A stretch of DNA of 64,000 nucleotides from an uncultured Pelagibacteraceae bacterium (GTDB lineage Bacteria > Pseudomonadota > Alphaproteobacteria > Pelagibacterales > Pelagibacteraceae), in contig CACIZC010000006.1 in assembly GCA_902591045.1 (NCBI GenBank), positions 1 through 64,000 on the forward strand, given 5' to 3'. Shown piece by piece: positions 45,076 through 54,285 of this stretch. Numbering within the stretch: the first letter of the stretch is position 1; every line of letters starts with the position of its first letter. The position numbers and the translations under genes were made by a program. The notes below the pieces were generated by a model, which ran no database searches, was not told the DNA's origin, and saw only the letters and a list, made by a program, of their open reading frames with translations.

Positions 45076-45477
45076 CTCAAAAAACCCTTGAAATTCAACG
45101 CTTTTTACAATCTGAGAGTGTATTTTAACTAAAATATAGATTTTACAGGGTATATTGGAGCCTATCAGACAAAGTACTAAAAATAGGCCTATATATGGCC
45201 CATTAATCGCTATATTCTGATACTGCAATGCTCATAAATACTAATATTAAATAATCTCGTTTTATGCGTTTTTCCCTCTATTTTAAGTAGATACTTCCCT
45301 GTTTATTTGCTTATTTATAGGCACTTCTTCACCCTTTTTAAGTTAAACTCGTAAAAACCCATATAAATTAACATTTTTTTAATATTTATATTTAAATGTT
45401 AAATTTATCTAATAAAAACAGTTATATAAATAGATTAATTAAAGTATTACTTTAATATAAAAGACAGTAACATTTAC
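45065..45477. other. 413-bp non-coding stretch downstream of the island
   Basis: The longest gene-free stretch of the window. I see no convincing ORF. It holds several small dyads: GCCTAT/ATAGGC (45160-45165 and 45183-45188), the 10-bp palindrome ATAGGCCTAT (45183-45192), and ATTAAAGT-ATT-ACTTTAAT (45438-45456) just beyond the end of the AEC transporter gene. The part up to about 45250 resembles the island in composition and the rest is AT-rich. It may hold an attachment site or a decayed gene, but I could not find a matching direct repeat. Confidence 0.6.
45438..45456 (-). terminator. AT-rich dyad downstream of the AEC transporter gene
   Basis: Perfect 8-bp arms ATTAAAGT and ACTTTAAT with a 3-bp centre, 22 bp past the stop of the minus-strand AEC gene. 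It may end the transcript of the 49113-to-45478 operon. The stem is weak and AT-rich and no clear T tail follows. Confidence 0.3.
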
Positions 45478-46377
45478 CTAATTAAAGAACCTTAACGATA
45501 GGTAAACAACAATAGGTACTGTGATAAAAGACATTAGGGTTGAGGAGACAATCACGCTAGCGATGTTATCTACTGCCCTCTTCTCAGAATACATTGAACC
45601 AACTAAATATGTTAGAACAGCGCTTGGCATTGCAGACTGAATTAGTAAAACCCCGGCCATAAAACCTGTTAAATTTAGAAGTTTAATAAGAGCAAAACCA
45701 ATTATAGGGCCTAATATAACTCTCACTACACCAAGAATAATAGCATCTGTCCATGAAATAACTTTAAGACGTGTTAGAGCAACTCCCAGAGCCATTAAAA
45801 CTAAAAATATTGTCGTGTAGGTTAATAAAAAAGTAGTATTTTCCAAATACCCAGGAACATCCCAGTCAAAATAAAGAAATAAAACTGCAACTATAATCCC
45901 ATAAATAGGTCCGTTTTTTAATAAAATACCAAAAGAAAATTTCTTACTAGCTAACAAAACTCCTATGGTGAAGTGAAACAAAATTATAACAGAAGCAATA
46001 GCCGAAGCTACTCCTAGACCAACTGTTCCATATGCAAATAAACAAATTGGAACCCCCATATTTCCAGTATTTGGTAAAATTAAAGGTGGAAGTTCTGTAA
46101 TTGGATCTTTTTTTAAAATTAATAAAAAAATAACCCCAACAATTGCAAATGCCCCTATTATAACAACTGCATAAGTAAAATATTCAATAAAAATATCTAA
46201 GGTAACTCCAGTAGTTGTGATTGTGTAAAAAATCATTGCTGGCGTACCGATAGATCCAGCAAAATTAGTTATAAATTGAGTATTAAAATTAGGGTCTTTT
46301 TTTCCAAGATAATAACCAATTCCTATTATAAAAAAAACAGGAAATAATACGTCTATAAGTTTTAGATAGAGCTCCAT
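45478..46377 (-). CDS. AEC (auxin efflux carrier) family transporter
   Basis: An inner-membrane permease of 299 residues with about ten hydrophobic segments, of the AEC family that includes malonate, malate and auxin transporters. PNTGNMGVPICLFAYG and the C-terminal QSAMPSAVLTYLVGSMY blocks are typical. The substrate, probably an organic acid, cannot be read off. It overlaps the SbmA-like gene by one base and is probably in one transcript with it, the NDUFS4-like gene and the aldehyde dehydrogenase. Confidence 0.85.
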   Translation of the reverse strand: MELYLKLIDVLFPVFFIIGIGYYLGKKDPNFNTQFITNFAGSIGTPAMIFYTITTTGVTLDIFIEYFTYAVVIIGAFAIVGVIFLLILKKDPITELPPLILPNTGNMGVPICLFAYGTVGLGVASAIASVIILFHFTIGVLLASKKFSFGILLKNGPIYGIIVAVLFLYFDWDVPGYLENTTFLLTYTTIFLVLMALGVALTRLKVISWTDAIILGVVRVILGPIIGFALIKLLNLTGFMAGVLLIQSAMPSAVLTYLVGSMYSEKRAVDNIASVIVSSTLMSFITVPIVVYLSLRFFN

Positions 46378-47381
46378 TAAGCTCTTACATCAGATTTTTT
46401 TGCTTTCCTCAAGGGGTTATTAAATCCAATTGCTTTTTCAAATTCACTTAAACGTTTATAAATAGACCTTAATTCTGTGATTCTAGTCCAATTTTGTAAA
46501 AATAAAGAAAAGCTACTTTGCACTTCTCTAAATGCGCTAGAAGTTTGTATTAAAATTCCTAGAGTCATTGCGCCAGTAAATAATCCTGGCCCCATAAGTA
46601 TATAAGGCACAATTATCATTGACTGATTGTACATTATTAACCAGAGATCAAAGTAACCATAGTGCAAAAACAGCCTATGATAATTGAATTTTATACCGGT
46701 AAATAGTTGTAAAATTGTAGGTGGTTTAACATAATTTATTCTATCGTCTTCTCCATAAACAAGTTCTTTACGAAAAGCCGCTTCAACTTTTTGATTATTA
46801 TATTCTAATCCGGGCAATTTAATTCCAACCAGCCAGCTAATTACCAGGCCACCTAAACTAGCTGTTAATGAAACCCAAACTAATGAACCAGATATATCTT
46901 TAAAAAAAGGAATTACTACATTGGATGATAGTCCCCATAATATTGGAATAAATGCAATTAAGAGCATTATAGCTCTCACAACTTGTAATCCTAGACTTTC
47001 AACAATTTTTGCAAAATTCATACAATCTTCCTGGATTCTTTGTGAAGCTCCTTCAACTTTAGCATCAATTTTTTTCCAATAAGGCATGTAAGAAAATGTC
47101 ATTGCTTCTCTCCATCTAAATGCCCAGAGTCTAGTAAAGTAGTTAGTTATTGTATAAATAATTACATAAGGGATAGCTAATTTCATAAATAAAATAAGTC
47201 CATCATAAAATTCGGATATTTCTCTCTCAGTAGCTTTTTGAAGAAGGTCATAAAAACCCTTGTACCATTCGTTAATTTTTACATCTATCCAAGTTTGTGA
47301 AAGCAAGGATAAAAAGATGAAAAGTGCTCCGCCCCAAGACCACAAAAGCCATTTTCTTTCAGTAAAAAAACTTCTCCACAT
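46377..47381 (-). CDS. SbmA/BacA-like inner-membrane transporter
   Basis: A 334-residue membrane protein of the SbmA/BacA family, relatives of ABC transporter membrane domains that import peptides or other molecules using the proton gradient and lack an ATPase domain. Visible features are the SQTWIDVKINEWYKGFYDLLQ N-terminal block, FRWREAMTFSYMPYW, ASQRIQEDCMNFAKI and the EVQSSFSLFLQNW region. No nucleotide-binding domain follows, consistent with SbmA/BacA. It sits in a minus-strand run with an AEC transporter; substrate unknown. Confidence 0.82.
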   Translation of the reverse strand: MWRSFFTERKWLLWSWGGALFIFLSLLSQTWIDVKINEWYKGFYDLLQKATEREISEFYDGLILFMKLAIPYVIIYTITNYFTRLWAFRWREAMTFSYMPYWKKIDAKVEGASQRIQEDCMNFAKIVESLGLQVVRAIMLLIAFIPILWGLSSNVVIPFFKDISGSLVWVSLTASLGGLVISWLVGIKLPGLEYNNQKVEAAFRKELVYGEDDRINYVKPPTILQLFTGIKFNYHRLFLHYGYFDLWLIMYNQSMIIVPYILMGPGLFTGAMTLGILIQTSSAFREVQSSFSLFLQNWTRITELRSIYKRLSEFEKAIGFNNPLRKAKKSDVRA

Positions 47382-47382
47382 T

Positions 47383-47667
47383 TTAGTCCTTTAAAAAGTT
47401 GTCGGCATAGGATTTAATAATAAAACTAGATTTTTTAGGCTTTACGAGCTCGTATTCAATGTTGTTTTTCTTTGCATAATCTATGGCTTTTTTTTTTGTT
47501 GAAAAAACCAATGTAATTTCACCTAAAGTATCATCGCTGGATTCCCAGCCCATTAAAGGATTTGTGCCTGTATCCTTGGTCTTAAATTTTAAAACCCAGC
47601 TTTTTGATTTCCCTCTTCCAGATTGCATTGCAGTTTTTGTTGGAATATAAATTTTAGCTTTTCTCAT
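47383..47667 (-). CDS. ETC complex I subunit (NDUFS4-like)
   Basis: A 94-residue protein with the KAKIYIPTKTAMQSGRG start and LMGWESSDDTLGEITLVFSTKKKAIDYAKKN block that characterise the NDUFS4/AQDQ accessory subunit of NADH dehydrogenase, a feature shared by alphaproteobacteria and mitochondria. It presumably stabilises the NADH-binding module of complex I. The nuo operon is not in this window, so the gene stands alone between a transporter and an aldehyde dehydrogenase, with gaps of 1 and 3 bp. Confidence 0.88.
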   Translation of the reverse strand: MRKAKIYIPTKTAMQSGRGKSKSWVLKFKTKDTGTNPLMGWESSDDTLGEITLVFSTKKKAIDYAKKNNIEYELVKPKKSSFIIKSYADNFLKD

Positions 47668-47670
47668 TAA

Positions 47671-49113
47671 TTAACCTGAAAGACCAAGGTGAGTATATTT
47701 TATATTTAAATAATCTTTGATTCCAACAGAGCCCCCTTCCCTACCATAACCAGTTTGTTTAATTCCTCCGAAAGGTGTTTCTGCTGTAGCTACCACTGGA
47801 GTGTTAACCGCAACTATACCAGTTTCTAATTGCTCTGAAGCTTTAAAAGCTTTTTCCATTGAATTTGTACAAACATAACCCGCTAATCCACAATCATGTT
47901 TGTTTGCTCTTTCAATTACTTCATCAAATTTTTTAAAAGTTGTTATTGCTGTTATTGGACCAAAAGGTTCCTCTGTCATTATAGTAAAATTATCTTTAAT
48001 ATTGTCAATTATAGTGGGTTCATAAAAATAACCTTTGTTAAATCCTGCGGGCCTCTTTCCGCCATACAAAACTTTTCCACCTTCTTTTTTAGTTTTTTCT
48101 ACTATTTTTTCTATTTCTTCTAATCTTTTTTTTGTGGTAATTGGCCCTAAGTTAGTTCCTTCTTTTAGACCGTCCCCAATTTTAAGTTTTTTTGTTTTTT
48201 CAATAAAAATTTTAGTAAAGTCTTCTTTTTTGCTTTCATGGATATAAAATCTAGATGGTGAAATACAAACTTGACCATTATTTCTATATTTTGATGCAAT
48301 TGCCATATCTGTAACCTTGTCTATATTTGAATCCTCAAAAACAATAAAAGGGGCATGTCCACTTAATTCCATAGTTACTCTTTGAACTTTATCAGCAGCT
48401 TTTTTTAAAATAAGTTTTCCAACTCTAGTAGAGCCGGTGATTGAAACTTTCTTTACAATGTTAGAAGCAATTAAATCGTTAGAAATTTGTTCTGGATCTC
48501 CAGACAACAAGTTAACAACTCCTGGAGGAATACCAGCATCATTGATAATATTCATCATTTCCATAACTGCCCCAGGTGTAATTACATCTGGTTTTACTAT
48601 TACAGAACAGCCAGCTGCTAAAGCTGTAGAAATTTTTCTTGAAGCTAAAATTATTGGAAAGTTCCATGGAACTAAAGCTGCGACAACACCAATTGGTTGA
48701 TAAATTACTTGAACCCTTGTGTCCTCAAATCTACTTTCGACTGTTTGCCCAAAAATTCTTTTAGTTTCTTCTGAGTTCCATTCAAAAATATCAGCAGCAG
48801 AAACAACTTCTCCCACCCCTTCTATTAAAGGTTTTCCTACTTCTAAAGCTAACCACTTGGCTAGAACGTCTTTTCGTTCTCTCATTAATTCAGATATTTT
48901 TCTTATCTTGGATGATCTTTCCCATGCAGATGTTTTTTTCCAAATCTTAAAACCTTTTTCAGCAGATTTTAAAGCTTTGATAACATCATTTTTAGTTGCT
49001 TTGGATGCCTTGCCTATTACTTCTTCGGTTGCAGGATTTATAACATCATAATATTCTTTTTTTTCTGAAGGTCGCCACTTACCATCTATAAATTGACCAA
49101 ATTTTGAATACAT
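47671..49113 (-). CDS. NAD(P)-dependent aldehyde dehydrogenase (succinate-semialdehyde dehydrogenase-like)
   Basis: A 480-residue ALDH. The cofactor region has VVAALVPWNFP and SITGSTRVGKLI; the catalytic glutamate is in MELSGHAPFIVF and the nucleophilic cysteine in NNGQVCISPSRF. EEPFGPI and TPFGGIKQTGYGREGG are conserved. It groups by motif with succinate-semialdehyde or related aldehyde dehydrogenases, but the exact substrate is uncertain; in this cell acetaldehyde or malonate semialdehyde from DMSP breakdown is a possible but unproven alternative. First gene of a minus-strand operon. Confidence 0.85.
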   Translation of the reverse strand: MYSKFGQFIDGKWRPSEKKEYYDVINPATEEVIGKASKATKNDVIKALKSAEKGFKIWKKTSAWERSSKIRKISELMRERKDVLAKWLALEVGKPLIEGVGEVVSAADIFEWNSEETKRIFGQTVESRFEDTRVQVIYQPIGVVAALVPWNFPIILASRKISTALAAGCSVIVKPDVITPGAVMEMMNIINDAGIPPGVVNLLSGDPEQISNDLIASNIVKKVSITGSTRVGKLILKKAADKVQRVTMELSGHAPFIVFEDSNIDKVTDMAIASKYRNNGQVCISPSRFYIHESKKEDFTKIFIEKTKKLKIGDGLKEGTNLGPITTKKRLEEIEKIVEKTKKEGGKVLYGGKRPAGFNKGYFYEPTIIDNIKDNFTIMTEEPFGPITAITTFKKFDEVIERANKHDCGLAGYVCTNSMEKAFKASEQLETGIVAVNTPVVATAETPFGGIKQTGYGREGGSVGIKDYLNIKYTHLGLSG

Positions 49114-49230
49114 TTATTAATTTTATATTGTTTAAAAGCGTATGTTTTTTAGTTTCTATTTTAAATAATTTATGAAAAGAATTCAACTAACTTGTGACTA
49201 TGTTATCGTTAAACTTGCCAGATAAAGAAA

Positions 49231-50187
49231 TCATAACTTAACTACCATTTCGTTTTTGGTTTTATTTTCAAAAAAGTCAATCAAATTCTGAATTGTTTCT
49301 TTTGCTGTTCTTAAAATGCATTCCTTTGTGAGTGTAGACGCGTGTGGACTTAATAAAACATTTTTATTTTTCAATAATGGATTGTTTTTTTCTATTGGTT
49401 CTTTTAAAAAAACATCTAATCCTGCTGCAAAAATAATCCTGTCATTTAAAGCTTTGTCTAAGTCTTTTTCATTAATTATACCGCCTCTAGAAGTATTTAT
49501 AATTACAGAATTTTTTTTCATGTTTTTAAAGACATTTATATCAAAAAGATTATTTGTTTTTTCATTCAGTGGTACATGTAAAGTTACCACGTCGATTTCT
49601 GATAATGTTTTTTTAAGATCTTCGACTTTGGCTGCTCCAAAAGATTTTATTATATTTTCGTTTACAAAAGGATCAAAAACCTTAACTTTCATTTCAAAAC
49701 CTAAAAATCTTTTTACTAAAATTTTTCCAATCCTTCCGAAGCCAACGATCAAAACTGTCTTATTATAAAGTTCAAAAGTATCATTTTTTCTAACATTTTC
49801 TTTAAAAAAACCAGATCTAACAGCATCGTCATATAAAGTTTTTCCTTTTGAAATGTTTAAAAGCATAAACATAACATGTTCGGCAACAGTGACTGCGTTT
49901 GCTGTTGCTGTTATAAGAAGCTTAATATTGTTTCTTTTTAAAAAATTAATATTCACATTATCGTATCCAACACCATGTCTTGAGATAACTTTTAGTTTCT
50001 TACAAGCAGATAAAATTTCTTCATCAAGTTTAGTCAATCTTAATGCTAAACCATCAAATTTTGGTAGTTCTTTTATTAAATTTTTCTTACTTATGTCTTT
50101 TATTATTTCGTATTCAAATTTAGGATGATCTTTTAGAATCTTGATTCCGTCCTGATGTATTTGATCTACTATACCAATTTTATACAT
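49231..50187 (-). CDS. D-isomer-specific 2-hydroxyacid dehydrogenase
   Basis: A 318-residue NAD-dependent dehydrogenase of the phosphoglycerate dehydrogenase family. Visible motifs: SRHGVGYDNVNI, the nucleotide-binding IVGFGRIGKILVKRF, NTSRGGIINEKDL with the catalytic arginine region, and LSPHASTLTKE with the histidine. It lacks the C-terminal ACT domain of many SerA proteins. I start it at the ATG at 50187; a longer frame to 50256 only translates across the neighbouring tRNA-Glu. Substrate unknown (serine biosynthesis or a glyoxylate reductase-like role). Confidence 0.88.
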   Translation of the reverse strand: MYKIGIVDQIHQDGIKILKDHPKFEYEIIKDISKKNLIKELPKFDGLALRLTKLDEEILSACKKLKVISRHGVGYDNVNINFLKRNNIKLLITATANAVTVAEHVMFMLLNISKGKTLYDDAVRSGFFKENVRKNDTFELYNKTVLIVGFGRIGKILVKRFLGFEMKVKVFDPFVNENIIKSFGAAKVEDLKKTLSEIDVVTLHVPLNEKTNNLFDINVFKNMKKNSVIINTSRGGIINEKDLDKALNDRIIFAAGLDVFLKEPIEKNNPLLKNKNVLLSPHASTLTKECILRTAKETIQNLIDFFENKTKNEMVVKL

Positions 50188-50208
50188 AAAATTAACACTA
50201 GTTAGTCG

Positions 50209-50283
50209 TGGCGGTCCCACGGGGAATCGAACCCCGATTAGGTGATTGAAAACCACCTGTCCTAACCGTTAGACGATGGGACC
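50209..50283 (-). tRNA. tRNA-Glu (anticodon TTC)
   Basis: A 75-nt tRNA. Acceptor GGTCCCA pairs with TGGGACC; the anticodon loop TTTTCAA lies in a stem closed by one G-U pair and gives TTC (complement of 50248-50250). The T-arm is CGGGGTTCGATTCCCCG, and the CCA end is encoded. Its first 22 bases overlap the 3' end of recJ on the same strand. Confidence 0.96.
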
Positions 50284-52046
50284 GTATTATTGATTGTCTT
50301 ATTAACAGAAATATCATCGATAATAAACTCTACATTTCTTTGGCCTTTCCATTCATTAAGACTTAATTTGCCTACAATATTAAATTTCTTATTTTTTTTA
50401 GTTAATAAATATGATTCTAAGTTAGTTTTTACAGCATTGAATGCGACACTTTTAATTACTGTTCCATCAGCTGCTGTAAGAAGAGCTTTTATGTGTTTAT
50501 CCCCCACGATGGAAGATTTTAATAATTCTAAATTTTCTAATACAAATTTAGGTTCAGGATTTCCTGAGCCAAAAGGTGATAAAAAATTTATTTCAGAAAA
50601 AAAATCTTCATTAAGAGATGAAGGAGATATTTTGCTGTCAAAAAAAAGAGTGTTCAGTTTAGATATATTTTTTTTTATTTTAATAAATCTCTTAATTACA
50701 AAATCTTTAAATATTCCAATATTTTTTTCTTCTAAAGAGAAACCTCCAGCCATTTTATGTCCTCCTCCTTTCGTTAATATATTGCTTTGTACTGCACTAA
50801 TAATTACAGAGCCAATATCAAAGCCAAAAATTGATCTGGCCGAACCTTTGCCTAAACCTTTTTCTACACTTACTATTATAGCGGGTTTGTTATATTTATC
50901 TTTTAATCTAGAAGCAATAATTCCAATAATACCTGAGTGCCAATTATGCCCAGCTAAAAAAACAATTGGTTCATCAGGATTAATTTTTATAGAATTTTCA
51001 ATTTTATCTAGCATGTTTTTCTCTAAGAATCGTCTTTCTTTATTAAAACTATCTAATTCAGCTGCAATTTTAAAAACTTCTTTTGAATTATTTTTCAACA
51101 ACAGATTTGCTCCGTGCGAACATTTACCAACACGACCTCCAGCATTAATTCGGGGTCCAATTACATAACCTAAATGATAAGTCGTAACATTTGTTTCAAT
51201 TCCGCAAATATTTTTTAAAGTTTTTAAACCTAAATTAGATTTTTTCTTTATAACTTCAAGACCTTGTTTCACTATAGCCCTATTAAGACCTACAAGTGGA
51301 ACTACGTCACAAACCGTACCTAAAGAAACCAGATCAAGATAATTAATTAAATTTGGCTCTTGAAGGGAGTTCTTTTCAAACCATTTGATTTCTCTTAATT
51401 TTTTATTAAGTGCTACTAAAAACATAAAACAAACTCCAGCAGCACATAAATAATTTAAATTTGATTTGTCATCAAATCTATTTGGATTAACAACAGAATA
51501 TGCTTTTGGTATTTCAAGTTCAGATTGATGATGGTCAAGAACTAATACATCTATATTTTTACTCTGAGCAAAATTTATACTGTCAAAAGATAACGTACCA
51601 CAATCAACTGTAAAAATTAAATTACAACCCTCTTTGATTAACTTACCAAATCCTTTTGGGCTTGGGCCATAACCCTCAGTTTTTCGATCTGGAATATAAA
51701 TTTTTAATTTTATATGTATTTGGGTAAAATAATTTCCCAATAGAGCTGTGGAAGTTGCGCCATCAACATCGTAATCCCCAAAAATTCCAATTTTTTCATT
51801 ATTTTCAATCGCTTTTGCCGTTCTATCTACAGCTTTGTCCATGTCCTTTAATTTAAAAGGGTCTGGTAAAATATTTTTTATTTTTGGATTTAGGAAAAAA
51901 TCTACATCTTCTTTCTTTATTTCTCTTATAGCTAATAGCTTTGATAGATTTTCACTTAAATTAAAATTTTCTTTTAAATACCGAACTTGTTCTGTATTAA
52001 AATTTTTTTCTACCCAATTTTTTCCTAATACCGAACTTTCATTCAT
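50262..52046 (-). CDS. recJ: Single-stranded-DNA-specific exonuclease RecJ
   Basis: A 5'-3' exonuclease in recombination and mismatch repair. The 594-residue protein has the DHH-phosphoesterase motifs GDYDVDGATSTALL and VDCGT, the DHH motif in LDHHQSE, then GPRINAGGRVGK and GGGHKMAGGFSLEE. At the 3' end the last eight codons (VPSSNG and stop) lie within the tRNA-Glu gene, so coding and tRNA sequence overlap by 22 bp. It follows glpX with 4-bp overlap, giving the order hom-glpX-recJ-tRNA-Glu. Confidence 0.95.
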   Translation of the reverse strand: MNESSVLGKNWVEKNFNTEQVRYLKENFNLSENLSKLLAIREIKKEDVDFFLNPKIKNILPDPFKLKDMDKAVDRTAKAIENNEKIGIFGDYDVDGATSTALLGNYFTQIHIKLKIYIPDRKTEGYGPSPKGFGKLIKEGCNLIFTVDCGTLSFDSINFAQSKNIDVLVLDHHQSELEIPKAYSVVNPNRFDDKSNLNYLCAAGVCFMFLVALNKKLREIKWFEKNSLQEPNLINYLDLVSLGTVCDVVPLVGLNRAIVKQGLEVIKKKSNLGLKTLKNICGIETNVTTYHLGYVIGPRINAGGRVGKCSHGANLLLKNNSKEVFKIAAELDSFNKERRFLEKNMLDKIENSIKINPDEPIVFLAGHNWHSGIIGIIASRLKDKYNKPAIIVSVEKGLGKGSARSIFGFDIGSVIISAVQSNILTKGGGHKMAGGFSLEEKNIGIFKDFVIKRFIKIKKNISKLNTLFFDSKISPSSLNEDFFSEINFLSPFGSGNPEPKFVLENLELLKSSIVGDKHIKALLTAADGTVIKSVAFNAVKTNLESYLLTKKNKKFNIVGKLSLNEWKGQRNVEFIIDDISVNKTINNTVPSSNG

Positions 52047-52984
52047 TTTTTATGCTTATTTTTAAATAAAGTATTAACTTTACCACTCTTATGTAAAGCT
52101 ATTGTGCTGGCCTCATAAAATTCTTTTTTATCCTTAATTCCGTCAGCTAAATCACCATCAGTTATAGCAGTAGCACAAAACATAACATCACCTTTTATCA
52201 TATCATCAATATTATATTTTCTTTTTAAATGAGATATTCCCATTTTTTTTGCTCTAACAGATTCTTCCTTGTCTAATACCAGCCTTGTTTGTATTTGACC
52301 CCCATAACAACTTAATGCTGCGGCAGCTAAAACACCTTCAGGGCCTCCTCCGATACCCATATACATGTCGACAGGAGAATTTTGATCAACTATATAAATT
52401 ATGCCCAAAACATCGCCATCACTGATTAGTTTGAGATTGACATTCATTTTTTTTAAAGAGGATATTGTTTCATGATGTCGAGGTCTGTCTAAAATACATA
52501 CGGTTATCTTGTCAGGACTTGTGTTTTTGGCATCTGCTAAAAGAGATATATTTTTTTCAACAGTATTATCTAGATCTACTAAATTTTTAGGTAAATTCGA
52601 TCCTATAGCAATTTTTTCCATATATGTGTCTGGGGCAAAAAACAAATTATTTTGTTCTGAAGCAGCTAATACAGAAAATGAATTTGGTAAATTTTTTGCA
52701 ACAAAGTTTGTTCCCTCTAGTGGATCAACAGCTAAATCGAGTTTTTGACCTTTTTTAGTACCTACTTTCTCACCAACAAAAAGCATTGGTGCTTCATCCA
52801 TTTCGCCTTCTCCAATTACAATTTTACCATCCATATCAATTTTATTAAATTCATTTCTCATATTGTCGACTGCTGCTTGATCAGCAGCTATTTTATCATT
52901 TTTCCCAATAAATTTAGATGCACCATAAGCAGCTTTTTCCGTAGCGTTAACAAATAATTTTAAATATTCTGTTTTAATAGACAT
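52043..52984 (-). CDS. glpX: Fructose-1,6-bisphosphatase class II (GlpX)
   Basis: Dephosphorylates fructose 1,6-bisphosphate, the control step of gluconeogenesis. The 313-residue protein has GEGEMDEAPMLFVGEKVG, DLAVDPLEGTNFVAKNLPNS and GIGGGPEGVLAAAALSCYGGQ, which mark the class II metal-dependent phosphatase family. In many alphaproteobacteria glpX lies between hom and recJ, as it does here. The start abuts the hom stop by one base. Confidence 0.94.
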   Translation of the reverse strand: MSIKTEYLKLFVNATEKAAYGASKFIGKNDKIAADQAAVDNMRNEFNKIDMDGKIVIGEGEMDEAPMLFVGEKVGTKKGQKLDLAVDPLEGTNFVAKNLPNSFSVLAASEQNNLFFAPDTYMEKIAIGSNLPKNLVDLDNTVEKNISLLADAKNTSPDKITVCILDRPRHHETISSLKKMNVNLKLISDGDVLGIIYIVDQNSPVDMYMGIGGGPEGVLAAAALSCYGGQIQTRLVLDKEESVRAKKMGISHLKRKYNIDDMIKGDVMFCATAITDGDLADGIKDKKEFYEASTIALHKSGKVNTLFKNKHKK

Positions 52985-54279
52985 TAATTAGAAAGAAGCC
53001 TTATCAACGCTGGTTTTTTAAATATATTCTTATTAGACTTAAAAGATTTTAAACATTTTTGAACATCAAGTTCATTTGCTTTATGAGTAATAATTACTAT
53101 TGATGCAGTTTTTCTTTTATTATCAGGTATTTGTATTAACCTTTCAACTGAGATTTTATTTTTAGCTAAATTTTTTGTAATTTGAGATAAAACTCCAGGT
53201 TTGTCTTTAACTTCAAATCTTAAATATAAAGAGTTTGAATAGTTATTAATATTATAAGCTTTAACTTTTTTTCGTTTTACGTCAGATATTCCAAACGGAT
53301 ATTTAATATTACCTCTTAATATAAACAGCATATCAGACATCAATGCTGAGGAAGTTGGGCCTGGGCCAGCGCCTTCGCCTTGCAATATACTTTCACCTAC
53401 TGGAAAACCATTTGTAATAACTGCATTCATTACTCCGTTTACATTAGCTATATAGGTATCTTTTTTTACCAAACAGGGATGAACTCTTTGGAAGAGTTGA
53501 TTGTTAATTAATTCAGTAACACCTAATAATTTTATTTTAAAATTTAATTGGTTAGCTATATCTATATCTTTGAAATTTATATTCTCAATACCTTCCACCA
53601 AACATTTATGTTTTGACAGTTTGCTGTTAAAAGCCAATGAAGATAAAATTTTAACTTTTGCAAAAGCATCATATCCATTTAAATCAAATTTGGGTGTTCC
53701 GGGTTCAGCGTAACCTAGTTTTTGAGCTCTCTTTAAAACATTATCAAATGTATCTTTTGATTTTTCCATTTCAGATAAAATATAATTACATGTTCCATTT
53801 AATATTCCATAAACTTTTGAAATTTTATTTGTTGCCAAACTCTCTTTTATAGTTCTAAGTATAGGTATACCTCCGGCAACAGAAGCTTCAAATTCAAGGT
53901 TAACCTTATTCATTTCTGCAAGTTTAGCTAAATAATCACCATGTTTTGCTATTAGTGATTTATTAGGTGTTATTACATGAATTTTATTCTTTAAAGATTG
54001 TTCAACAATTTTTTTAGACATACCGTCTGAATTACCTATAGCCTCGAACAGTATATCAATCTTTGATTTTCTAATTATATCTAAAGGATTTTTATAAAAT
54101 AATTTTTTATTAATTTTAAATTTTCTTTTTTTGTTAGGATTTTTAGCGGAAATAGCCACTACATTAATTTTTTTTCCAGTTTTTAATTCAATATATTTTT
54201 TTTTAATATTAAGTTCATTAAGAAAATAATTTCCAATTTGACCTAATCCAACAATTGCTATGTTCACATTTTTTTTCAT
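52984..54279 (-). CDS. hom: Homoserine dehydrogenase
   Basis: Reduces aspartate semialdehyde to homoserine, on the way to threonine and methionine. The 431-residue protein starts with the NAD-binding IAIVGLGQIGNYFLNEL, contains EASVAGGIPILRTIKESL and NGTCNYIL of the catalytic core, and ends with an ACT domain (YLRFEVKDKPGVLSQITKNL) that may sense threonine. It lacks an aspartokinase domain, so it is monofunctional. It precedes glpX with one-base overlap. Confidence 0.94.
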   Translation of the reverse strand: MKKNVNIAIVGLGQIGNYFLNELNIKKKYIELKTGKKINVVAISAKNPNKKRKFKINKKLFYKNPLDIIRKSKIDILFEAIGNSDGMSKKIVEQSLKNKIHVITPNKSLIAKHGDYLAKLAEMNKVNLEFEASVAGGIPILRTIKESLATNKISKVYGILNGTCNYILSEMEKSKDTFDNVLKRAQKLGYAEPGTPKFDLNGYDAFAKVKILSSLAFNSKLSKHKCLVEGIENINFKDIDIANQLNFKIKLLGVTELINNQLFQRVHPCLVKKDTYIANVNGVMNAVITNGFPVGESILQGEGAGPGPTSSALMSDMLFILRGNIKYPFGISDVKRKKVKAYNINNYSNSLYLRFEVKDKPGVLSQITKNLAKNKISVERLIQIPDNKRKTASIVIITHKANELDVQKCLKSFKSNKNIFKKPALIRLLSN

Positions 54280-54285
54280 TATATT

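Noticed and set aside
44935-45228. 97-codon ORF on the minus strand across the end of the cupin gene
   Set aside because: It runs antisense to a well-supported gene and across a likely terminator, and shows no recognisable domain.
43600-45500. Direct repeats (att sites) flanking the integrase island
   Set aside because: I compared the sequence around both edges by eye and found no convincing repeat; only the palindromes are reported.
50188-50256. N-terminal extension of the 2-hydroxyacid dehydrogenase
   Set aside because: It is translated from tRNA-Glu sequence; the ATG at 50187 begins the conserved protein.
50290-51168. 292-codon ORF opposite recJ
   Set aside because: Antisense to conserved RecJ motifs; its length follows from codon bias in AT-rich genes.
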